37,521 bases of DNA. It comes from Balneolales bacterium (GTDB lineage: Bacteria; Bacteroidota; Rhodothermia; Balneolales; Cyclonatronaceae). The notes beneath the pieces were generated by a model. It was not told the DNA's origin and did not search any database. It was given only the letters and a program-made list of their open reading frames with translations. The translations under genes were made by a program, and so were the position numbers. Location: assembly GCA_007125355.1 (NCBI GenBank), contig SLDG01000085.1, forward strand, positions 1 to 37,521, in the 5' to 3' direction. Below, in pieces: positions 30,574 to 37,521 of the stretch. How positions within the stretch are numbered: position 1 is the stretch's first letter; each line of letters starts with the position of its first letter.

Positions 30574-33500
30574 ATGTATCTGTCTCAGTTAGAACTGCAC
30601 GGTTTTAAGAGTTTTGCTAACAAAACCACTGTCTCCTTCGACAGTGGCATTACCGCTATTGTTGGCCCTAACGGGTGCGGTAAATCGAATATAGTTGATG
30701 CCCTGCGCTGGGTTTTGGGAGAGCAGCGTGCCAGTTTACTGCGTTCATCGGCCATGCAAAATGTAATTTTCAACGGAACGGCTTCAAAAAAAGCCCTCGG
30801 GATGGCAGAGGTATCCGTGACTGTTGAAAACAACCTCGGTATTCTTCCCCTTGAATATTCTGAAGTAACCATAACCCGACGCCTCTACCGCTCCGGTGAC
30901 AGCGAATACTTGATTAATGGTTCTGTTTGCCGGTTAAAAGATATTGTAGATTTATTTATGGATACCGGTATGGGGCCGGGGGCCTATTCGGTGATTGAAT
31001 TGAAAATGGTCGAGGAAATCCTGAATGACAAGAATAACGACCGCCTCCGACTTTTTGAAGAAGCCGCCGGAGTTACCAGATACAAAGAGAAGCGAAAGCA
31101 AACACTGCGCAAGCTCGACGAAACACTAAAAGACCTGATTCGTGTTGAAGATATTCTGATCGAGATTCGTAAGAAGGTGCGTTCGCTTCAACTTCAGGCG
31201 AAAAAGGCGAAACGCGCAAAAGAATATACCGACCAACTTTACAAACTGGACCTCGCGTGGAACAGTTATGAGTATAAGCGCATCCTAGAAGAACTAAAAC
31301 CGTTGCAGAATTCGCTTCTGGAAGCGGAAAAAGAGAAAAAAACACTCCAACAGAAATTAGCCGGACTTGAAGAGAGCGAAGTCCTGATAAAAAATGCACT
31401 CAGCGAAAAAGAGGCTCGCTTGAATGAAGCACGAAATCTGGCTTCATCGCTTGAAAGAAAAATAACAGAGACAATAACCTCGATAAAAATTAACGAGGGG
31501 AATATTGAGAATGAAAAACAAGTTATCCTCAATTTTGAAGCGGATATAAATCAGGCTGAACGAGATATAACTGATTTAAAAAAGAGCAAAACGATAGCCA
31601 CAAAAAGCCTGGAGGAACGCAAACAATCACTGGAACAGGCCAAAGGTGAACTGGAAAAATTCAGAGAAGCGTACGGGGCTTCCGAAAATGAAGTGTCGGA
31701 ACTCAGAAAAAACATCCGAAACCATACCAATGAGCAAGAAATGCTCAATCGCAAGATAGCTGATTTACGCTCTGCAAAAATCAGGCTCGATTCCCGCAAA
31801 GAAAATGCGCAGGAAGACCTCAGGCGAATTGAAAATCAGCAAAAAGAAACCAAAAGCCAGCTCATAGAAATTGATAAAGAATTAAGCGAGTTGCAAGAAA
31901 ACCTGACATCCCAAAAAACTAAACGCGATGATGCGCGGCTTGCACAGGATGAAATTCGCACCGCAAAAGAGCAAATTAGCGCTCAGTTGGATGAGTTACG
32001 AGACCGGCTTAGAAAAGAAACCAGCCGAATTGAGTCACTGCTTTCCGAGCGGGAGCTACTTAAACAAATTTCGCAATCTCATGATACTTTCCCGGGAAGT
32101 GTACAGCATCTTATGTTGGGGCAAAAGTCTTTTGGCTTACTTGAAGTGGTTACCGATGTACTTTCCACCGGTTCTGAATATGCAGTCGCGCTGGAAGCAT
32201 CGCTGGGTGAGGCTTGTAATTATTTGGTTGTGGAAAATGCCGCGGATGCTCAAAAAGCTTTTTCTGTACTTCAAAAAGACAAAAAAGGCCGCGCTGCAAT
32301 CATCCCGTTAGACATGCTTGAGAATCTTTCCGCACTGGTTCATAAAGATTCTTTGGCGCACCTCGTACAATGCGAACCCCGTTTCGAGAAATTGAAAAGA
32401 ATTCTGCTTGGTGATGTGTGCCTTGCCGATAGCATTGAAGATGGCATCCAAAAAGTGAAGGAAGACCAATTAACGCGCGTAACCAAAGAAGGCGATGTTA
32501 TTACGCGTGAAGGCATCCTGAAAAGCGGCAGCAAACAGAAAAATATTGGTATCAGAACGGGGCTTAAAGATCGTATTGAAACGATTGATAAAAAAGCGGA
32601 ACAATCTGATGCCGTTATAAAAGAAACCCGCGATCAAATTTCGGAAATAGAGCATAAGCGTGCTACACTCGACGAGGAACTAGCCAGAAAAGAATACGAA
32701 CTGGCTGAGTCGAAAGTAAGGGAAACCGAGCAACGTATAAACAGTTTAAAATCCAGAAATGAGTTACTTTCAAAGACGGTTCAGGATCTTGAGCAAAGGG
32801 AAAAAGACATAAACGAAAGCAACCTAAAGTCAGAAAGTGACCTTGCCGGACTGGAGCCCGAGATACATCAACTCAATGAGCGGCTCGAAAAAATTATTGA
32901 GGAATTACTGGGATTGCGGAATAAACTCCGGGATAAAGATGCCCAGCTGCGCAGGTCACAATCTTCGATGAATGATGCCCGTGTTACCGTGCAGCGACTA
33001 CAATCTGAAACAGAGCGCTTCGAGCAGGAAATCAGACAAGCTGAAAATGGTATCAACACGATTAAACAGCGGCTTGAACAACGTGCTGAGCAAGCAAAGA
33101 CAAGCCGGGAGAAAATCAAGCAGCTGACGGAGCAGACCGAATTGTTGCGCTCGGATGTTGAAGAAAAGGAGCAGGAAAAAACACAAGCCGATGCCGCACT
33201 CGAAGAAGCTGAGCAACAGGCGCAGCATCAACGAGGAAAACTAAGAGGAACAGAAGATGAAATTCGTCAGGTTCACCGCAAGCGCGAAATAAATTCTGAG
33301 CTCATCCATCAGCTTGAAATCAAACAAAACCGACTCGAAATGCAGTCGCAGGGTTTGCTTGATTATATCTGGGAAACCTACAGCATGGTAATTGAGCAAA
33401 TTGAAGAGACCTTCGACGAAGATACTGATCCGAATACAGCCAAAACTACCATCAGCAATCTCAAAGAGCGTTTAAAATCTATCGGGGAAGTAAACCATCT

Positions 33501-34092
33501 GGCGATTGAAGAGTACGAAGAAGAAGTGGAGCGGCTTGAGTTCTATGAATCACAAATTTCTGATCTGCGTGAAGCAGAGGAAAAGCTCAGAAATACCATT
33601 CGGGAAATAAATAAAACGGCGAATGAGCGGTTCAATAAAACTTTTATTGACATAAGAGACAATTTTAAGCGCGTATTCGGGATGCTCTTTAACCAAGATG
33701 ACCACTGTGATTTAGTGCTGCGGGATAAATCAGATGACCCGCTGGATAACAAAATTGAAATAATTGCGCGTCCGCGCGGTAAGCGTCCGTCAAATATTGA
33801 GCAATTGTCGGGTGGAGAGAAAACGCTGACCGCCATTGCGTTGTTATTTGCTATATATCTTGTTAAACCGTCGCCGTTTTGTATTCTCGATGAAGTAGAT
33901 GCTCCGCTTGACGATGCCAATATTGAGCGTTTCACTCATTTAATACGGCAGTTTAGCAACGAAACACAGTTTATTGTAATTACACACAACAAAAAAACGA
34001 TGGATAAATCTGAAGTCATGTATGGCGTAACCATGCAGGAAACCGGCGTGAGCCGTCTTGTAGGTGTACGGCTTGAGCAGGCTGAAGCCTGA
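30574..34092 (+). CDS. smc: Chromosome segregation protein SMC
   Basis: A full-length 1172-residue SMC ATPase, the core of the condensin that loads at the origin with ScpA/ScpB and aligns chromosome arms. LELHGFKSFA and the Walker A GPNGCGKSN (31-39) open the head. A long Glu/Lys/Gln-rich coiled coil spans about 170-500, the hinge about 505-650 (FPGSVQHLMLGQKSF...AAIIPLDML), and the returning coil about 660-1000. The signature LSGGEKTLTAIALLFA (from about 1078) and Walker B CILDEVDAPLDD close the head. Length is normal. No scpA or scpB lies in the window. Confidence 0.97.
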   Translation: MYLSQLELHGFKSFANKTTVSFDSGITAIVGPNGCGKSNIVDALRWVLGEQRASLLRSSAMQNVIFNGTASKKALGMAEVSVTVENNLGILPLEYSEVTITRRLYRSGDSEYLINGSVCRLKDIVDLFMDTGMGPGAYSVIELKMVEEILNDKNNDRLRLFEEAAGVTRYKEKRKQTLRKLDETLKDLIRVEDILIEIRKKVRSLQLQAKKAKRAKEYTDQLYKLDLAWNSYEYKRILEELKPLQNSLLEAEKEKKTLQQKLAGLEESEVLIKNALSEKEARLNEARNLASSLERKITETITSIKINEGNIENEKQVILNFEADINQAERDITDLKKSKTIATKSLEERKQSLEQAKGELEKFREAYGASENEVSELRKNIRNHTNEQEMLNRKIADLRSAKIRLDSRKENAQEDLRRIENQQKETKSQLIEIDKELSELQENLTSQKTKRDDARLAQDEIRTAKEQISAQLDELRDRLRKETSRIESLLSERELLKQISQSHDTFPGSVQHLMLGQKSFGLLEVVTDVLSTGSEYAVALEASLGEACNYLVVENAADAQKAFSVLQKDKKGRAAIIPLDMLENLSALVHKDSLAHLVQCEPRFEKLKRILLGDVCLADSIEDGIQKVKEDQLTRVTKEGDVITREGILKSGSKQKNIGIRTGLKDRIETIDKKAEQSDAVIKETRDQISEIEHKRATLDEELARKEYELAESKVRETEQRINSLKSRNELLSKTVQDLEQREKDINESNLKSESDLAGLEPEIHQLNERLEKIIEELLGLRNKLRDKDAQLRRSQSSMNDARVTVQRLQSETERFEQEIRQAENGINTIKQRLEQRAEQAKTSREKIKQLTEQTELLRSDVEEKEQEKTQADAALEEAEQQAQHQRGKLRGTEDEIRQVHRKREINSELIHQLEIKQNRLEMQSQGLLDYIWETYSMVIEQIEETFDEDTDPNTAKTTISNLKERLKSIGEVNHLAIEEYEEEVERLEFYESQISDLREAEEKLRNTIREINKTANERFNKTFIDIRDNFKRVFGMLFNQDDHCDLVLRDKSDDPLDNKIEIIARPRGKRPSNIEQLSGGEKTLTAIALLFAIYLVKPSPFCILDEVDAPLDDANIERFTHLIRQFSNETQFIVITHNKKTMDKSEVMYGVTMQETGVSRLVGVRLEQAEA

Positions 34093-34105
34093 TATTTCAA
34101 TGGAA

Positions 34106-34121
34106 TAAGCAATTTTGCTTA
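34106..34121 (+). terminator. Small hairpin after smc
   Basis: TAAGCA and TGCTTA pair around four bases, starting 14 bases after the smc stop codon. It is short and has no real T-tract, so it is a weak candidate; the larger palindrome at 34141-34208 follows at once. Confidence 0.3.
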
Positions 34122-34140
34122 ATTCATATTATTAAGACAC

Positions 34141-34208
34141 AGACCTGTCAGGTTTTGAAGATGTTAACTTTTTAATATTACAGCTGAAGTTGAAAACCTG
34201 ACAGGTCT
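34141..34208. repeat. Nested palindromic repeat (AGACCTGTCAGGTTT type), copy 2
   Basis: Perfect 16-bp arms AGACCTGTCAGGTTTT (34141-34156) and AAAACCTGACAGGTCT (34193-34208) surround a 36-base loop. The 15-base core of the arms is identical to 2561-2627, 31 kb away, while the loops are not alike. It fills most of the smc-ispH gap. Confidence 0.85.
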
Positions 34209-34283
34209 TTCAGGATAAATTCCCAGCGCAATGTCACTATTTCTAAATTCGCTTACAATCAACAGTAAACTTTAAGACGTCCA

Positions 34284-35519
34284 ATGGCAAAAAAATTTGA
34301 TATACCTGAAATCTATAAATCCGATATCATTCGCAGGGTTAAAGAATCACGTCAGATCTTAGATCCCAGAAAAAAAGACCTGGCTCCGGTTATGGTAGAT
34401 TTTGGCCCGGTTCGTTTTCTGGTTCCGCGGCATTTTGGATTTTGTTACGGTGTAGAAAATGCCATTGATATTGCATACCGCACCATTGCAGAAAATCCCG
34501 ATAAAAATATTTATCTCCTGAGTGAGATGATTCATAATCCAAATGTGAATCGTGATTTGATTAGCAGAGGCGTTCGATTCTTATTTGAAACCAGCGGGAA
34601 ACCCATTATCCAAATCAACAGCCTGAACCCGGACGATATCGTGATTGTCCCCGCTTTTGGAACAACACTTGAAATCCAGAAAGAGCTTGAATCAGTGGGG
34701 ATTAATCCCTACCAATACGACACCACATGTCCTTTTGTAGTGAAAGTTTGGAAAAGGGGAAGCCAACTGGGGAAAAAAGAAAACACGTTGGTTATACACG
34801 GAAAACACACGCATGAAGAAACGCGGGCAACGTTTTCACACAGTGCCAGTGTTGCGGCAGCAGTGGTAGTTCTAAACCCTGAGGAAGCAGGAATTCTTGC
34901 CGAAATCATGCTCGAAAAGCGTCCGCTTTCAGATTTTGATACCTATTTTGGTCACAAATCCACACCCGGATTCGACCCACTCAAAGATCTTGAGAAATTT
35001 GGTGTGATAAACCAAACCACCATGCTGGCTACTGAAACCAAAGAGGTTATGGAAATAATGCGGGCAGCCGTAGCAGAAAAATATGGGGAAGAAAAAGTTA
35101 AAGAACACTTTGCCGACACATCAGATACTCTTTGCTACGCAACAAATGAAAATCAGGGTGCCACATTAGGCCTGCTTGAAGCCAAAGCAGATATCGCTTT
35201 AATTGTGGGGGGATATAATTCCTCTAACACAATGCACCTGGTGGAGCTCCTGGAACAGAAATTTCCATCCTATCATGTAAAAGATGCTACTGAAATAAAA
35301 TCAGAGCTTGAAATTCACCATTTCGATCAGTGGCAGAAAAAGGTGCTGGTTTCAAACAACTGGCTTCCGGATGAACCAAGGCCCTTGACTGTTGCAATTA
35401 CATCCGGCGCTTCGTGTCCCGATGTACTTGTTGATGAGGTGATTTTGAAAGTGCTAAGCTATTTTGATGAAACGATTTCTGTAGAAAAAGCACTTGAGCC
35501 ATTCGCTGAAGCTGGATGA
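34284..35519 (+). CDS. ispH: 4-hydroxy-3-methylbut-2-enyl diphosphate reductase
   Basis: A 411-residue IspH (LytB), the last enzyme of the MEP isoprenoid pathway, making IPP and DMAPP from HMBPP with a [4Fe-4S] cluster. The three cluster Cys are in FGFCYG (about 52-57), TTCPF (about 148-152) and SGASCPD (about 374-380). LSEMIHNPNVNRDL, IVPAFGTT, HGKHTHEETRATF and LIVGGYNSSNTMHLVE are the other blocks. The length and the HEET and HNPNVN forms match the longer cyanobacterial and plant type, not the roughly 316-residue E. coli type. It abuts the convergent ybbR-like gene with no base between the stop codons. Confidence 0.96.
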   Translation: MAKKFDIPEIYKSDIIRRVKESRQILDPRKKDLAPVMVDFGPVRFLVPRHFGFCYGVENAIDIAYRTIAENPDKNIYLLSEMIHNPNVNRDLISRGVRFLFETSGKPIIQINSLNPDDIVIVPAFGTTLEIQKELESVGINPYQYDTTCPFVVKVWKRGSQLGKKENTLVIHGKHTHEETRATFSHSASVAAAVVVLNPEEAGILAEIMLEKRPLSDFDTYFGHKSTPGFDPLKDLEKFGVINQTTMLATETKEVMEIMRAAVAEKYGEEKVKEHFADTSDTLCYATNENQGATLGLLEAKADIALIVGGYNSSNTMHLVELLEQKFPSYHVKDATEIKSELEIHHFDQWQKKVLVSNNWLPDEPRPLTVAITSGASCPDVLVDEVILKVLSYFDETISVEKALEPFAEAG

Positions 35520-36512
35520 TTAGTTTTGTACGATTCGGAAGTAAGAAACTCTTCTGGGCTGAACTGAACGGATTCTGACTTCAAAATCTTTTTCGAGAAT
35601 AATAACATTCGGCTCAACAAAGCCTGTTTCATCTTCCAGGATTTCGTTGAAATTAACAAAGGCATCAAACAAAAGCTCATCCTGCGCGGCGCTGTACTGG
35701 CCAATAGGAACATCAAACCTGACCATTACCGACGAAGGCGACAACGAGTAATTCAGGCTTTCATCTCCACCTCTCAGAAGTACAGGAACCCGCATTTCAC
35801 CTTCTGTGAATTCAGACACTTGTAACCTGAATTGAACTTCATCAGTACTCAAACTGATGAGCTCATTAGCTGGTTCAAGCGCAAGCCTGATATCTAACGA
35901 CTGATTAAGATCGCTGAAATTTCGAGCACGGGTTGGCCAGTATTGAACCCCTTCAACCAAGCTCCTTGCACCGCTCACAGTAACACTATCAGGAATGATG
36001 CGTGTACTGCCAACCGGGCCAAATTGTCTTCTGAAATCAATACCAACCTCGGGTCGGACGGGGACTTTTCGGGTAATTCTTTCATCAAGTTGTATTCTTA
36101 TGGATGGCGGCCTTACTCTGGTAACATTTAACCCACTTACGCCGCTGAGTTGGTTCTGAACAGCCTGTGTCAGGTTCACCAAGTCTTCTTCATTCACATT
36201 TACAGGAACTCGTGGAGCTGACCCAAACAGGCTTAATAGTTTCCAGCCCTCGCCGTTTACAGATGCTTCAACAAACTCGGGTAATGGTTCTATAGGTGCC
36301 CTACCCTCCGGAAAATCACCATACATGAGCGGTATTTTCAAATTCATGCGATATTCGTTATCCAAATTGATAAGCATCCACATACCAATGGCAACTACAT
36401 AGGCCACACCAAATACAGCGATTTTTTCAGGACGAGGAATGTGCCCGTCTTCCCTTGCTTGAGAGGGCTCAGGCAACTTTAGTTTCCTTCGTATTTGATT
36501 AATCAGACCCAT
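35520..36512 (-). CDS. YbbR-like domain membrane protein (CdaR-like)
   Basis: A 330-residue protein with one N-terminal membrane segment (KIAVFGVAYVVAIGMWMLI, about 30-48) and a long extracytoplasmic part made of YbbR-like beta repeats, for example KIPLMYGDFPEGRAPIEPLPEFVEASVNG and RKVPVRPEV...IIPDSVTVSGARSLVE. YbbR proteins of Firmicutes (CdaR) regulate the diadenylate cyclase CdaA, but no cdaA is in the window; it could lie outside. The gene follows dciA-like and moaC on the same strand, 49 bases after the former. It overlaps nothing but ends flush against ispH. Confidence 0.85.
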   Translation of the reverse strand: MGLINQIRRKLKLPEPSQAREDGHIPRPEKIAVFGVAYVVAIGMWMLINLDNEYRMNLKIPLMYGDFPEGRAPIEPLPEFVEASVNGEGWKLLSLFGSAPRVPVNVNEEDLVNLTQAVQNQLSGVSGLNVTRVRPPSIRIQLDERITRKVPVRPEVGIDFRRQFGPVGSTRIIPDSVTVSGARSLVEGVQYWPTRARNFSDLNQSLDIRLALEPANELISLSTDEVQFRLQVSEFTEGEMRVPVLLRGGDESLNYSLSPSSVMVRFDVPIGQYSAAQDELLFDAFVNFNEILEDETGFVEPNVIILEKDFEVRIRSVQPRRVSYFRIVQN

Positions 36513-36561
36513 GAAAGAAAAATATAGAGGTTTTATGGATGGTTACAGTATGATGTATTTT

Positions 36562-36861
36562 TCAGCCGTAAATTACGATTTCCTTTACAACTTCTCCATT
36601 TACAGCTTCATTCAATTTTTTCATAAGACTGTATCGCTGCAAGTGAATTTCCTGACGCCACATTTGATTTTTTACTGTCAGAATTAGCTTGTCATTCCGA
36701 AAAGAAGCTCTGGAAATTTGCTCATATACTTTCTCTCCGGCAATCTTTTGCAAAACCGCCAGAACCATCCCCTGCTTTAATTCTTTCTTGCGGGGATATT
36801 TTTCGATGTAGTCTTTAATCAAATCGCCAATGGCGACCGGTTTCCCTGAAAATCCTGGCAT
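36562..36861 (-). CDS. DciA-like (DUF721) protein
   Basis: A 99-residue DUF721 protein. The pattern AIGDLIKDYIEKYPRKKELKQGMVLAVLQKIAGEKVYEQISRASF followed by KLILTVKNQMWRQEIHLQRYSLMKKLNEAV is typical: an initial helix, then a W-containing strand-helix unit. DUF721/DciA proteins load the replicative helicase DnaB in most bacteria that lack DnaC, so a replication role is likely. Size is near the short end of the family. It sits between moaC (60 bases upstream) and the ybbR-like gene. Confidence 0.85.
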   Translation of the reverse strand: MPGFSGKPVAIGDLIKDYIEKYPRKKELKQGMVLAVLQKIAGEKVYEQISRASFRNDKLILTVKNQMWRQEIHLQRYSLMKKLNEAVNGEVVKEIVIYG

Positions 36862-36921
36862 GTTATGCTTTCATAATTAAATCAATATCAATGGACACTA
36901 ACCAAATGTATAAAAAAAGTT

Positions 36922-37344
36922 TCACCCCTTAAAATCTGATTTTCCACCGGATTTTTCTTCGAGTTTAATATCACCCATAGTAATATTTTCCTGTAGCGGT
37001 TTTAGCATGTCATAGGCGTTCAACAAGGCACCGTGAACCGCCGTCATTACTTCCATCTCAAGGCCTGTTTTCCAAACAGTGCGTGCTTCTGCCGTAAATT
37101 TTAAGCCGTTTTCTTCGATGCTCATGGAAACTTCAATCCAATCCAAAGGAAGTGTATGGCTGAAGACCATCCATTCAGGTGTCCTTTTGCCTGCCATTAT
37201 TCCGGCTACACGTGTTACAGCAGCAATATCTCCTTTTGGTACTGTTTTATTTTTAACTCTGCTTATAGTTTCTTTATCCAGAAAAATTTTACCACTCGCA
37301 CGGGCATACCTGAGTGTGGATTTTTTATGGCTGATGTCGATCAT
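36922..37344 (-). CDS. moaC: Cyclic pyranopterin monophosphate synthase
   Basis: A 140-residue MoaC, which with MoaA turns GTP into cyclic pyranopterin monophosphate in molybdenum cofactor synthesis. MIDISHKKSTLRYARASG opens the protein, KGDIAAVTRVAGIMAGKRT (37-55) carries the catalytic Lys37, TGLEMEVMTAVHGALLNAYDMLKP (93-116) carries Asp112 and Lys115, and GGKS closes it. The usual LCHPL motif reads FSHTL: His63 is kept but Cys and Pro are replaced by Ser and Thr. It is probably active, but divergent. It heads a minus-strand group with dciA-like and ybbR-like. No other moa gene is inside the window. Confidence 0.92.
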   Translation of the reverse strand: MIDISHKKSTLRYARASGKIFLDKETISRVKNKTVPKGDIAAVTRVAGIMAGKRTPEWMVFSHTLPLDWIEVSMSIEENGLKFTAEARTVWKTGLEMEVMTAVHGALLNAYDMLKPLQENITMGDIKLEEKSGGKSDFKG

Positions 37345-37428
37345 AGAATGTGGAAAATAGATTATAAATATTGATGTAGTGAATATACGTGATTTAATTT
37401 TTGGGGAATAAACATAAAATAATTGTGA

Positions 37429-37521
37429 TTATTCAACAACGGTCCCGATTCTGCGTGCTTGTCGCATAGCGTTGCGGGATGTTACAGCCCAGGCGGGATT
37501 TACGGGTGCACCCGCTTCTCT
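37429..37521 (-). CDS. 3' end of an unidentified gene cut by the window edge
   Basis: On the minus strand the last 93 bases read without a stop to a TAA at 37429-37431, giving 30 residues that end NAMRQARRIGTVVE. The composition (Arg- and Ala-rich, amphipathic) is protein-like and the GC content is higher than the A/T-rich gap that follows it. The other frames are less protein-like by eye. I do not recognise the family. It lies 84 bases before moaC on the same strand, so it could be part of the same transcript. Confidence 0.5.
   Translation of the reverse strand, partial: REAGAPVNPAWAVTSRNAMRQARRIGTVVE

Overview
The window looks like chromosomal DNA from the Bacteroidota/FCB group, most likely a Balneolota- or Rhodothermota-like marine bacterium. 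This is inferred, not proven. The grounds are a GWxTD-domain lipoprotein, a DUF5723-like outer-membrane protein, many lipoproteins with SC or AC lipoboxes, weak Shine-Dalgarno sequences, TAnnTTTG-type promoter elements, a tandem CDGSH protein and a long cyanobacterial/plant-type IspH. Most genes are core housekeeping or envelope genes. No phage, intact insertion sequence, CRISPR array, rRNA or tRNA was seen.

Layout. Positions 1-845 hold no convincing gene, but carry several palindromic repeats. 0.85-4.8 kb: a lipoprotein, a DDAH/amidinotransferase-family enzyme, a DUF58 protein, and DNA polymerase IV (dinB) convergent with it. 4.8-5.4 kb is a second repeat patch. 5.4-11.5 kb is a co-directional run: guaA, an LpoA-like periplasmic protein (helical repeats plus type I ligand-binding fold), ddl, and a family 5 solute-binding lipoprotein. 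A sugar-phosphate nucleotidyltransferase runs convergently to this. A membrane-anchored MurF-type ligase and a GWxTD lipoprotein follow. 15.8-22.2 kb on the minus strand holds a beta-barrel protein, a large acidic lipoprotein abutting it, and a GH31 enzyme.

22.4-25.8 kb is the most accessory-like part: an octamer repeat tract, a Phd/ParE-type toxin-antitoxin pair whose toxin has lost its C-terminus to a one-base frameshift, a marR-wrbA pair sharing a candidate operator, and two overlapping paralogous barrel genes. 26-30 kb carries a double-CDGSH protein, HIT hydrolase, aroQ, a polysaccharide flippase and a NYN-cold-shock fusion. 29.9-37.5 kb carries frr, smc, ispH, then ybbR-like, dciA-like, moaC and a cut-off gene on the minus strand.

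Shared themes. Ddl makes D-Ala-D-Ala, which a MurF-type ligase 2.6 kb away would attach to the peptidoglycan precursor, and the LpoA-like protein sits directly before ddl, so 7.0-14.3 kb may be a cell-wall neighbourhood. The strongest leads are the frameshifted toxin, the shared marR/wrbA palindrome, a set of nested-palindrome intergenic repeats (one supplies the stop codon of the CDGSH gene), the degenerate NYN-cold-shock protein, and the lipoprotein/beta-barrel pair. All names come from reading motifs by eye; no database search was possible.
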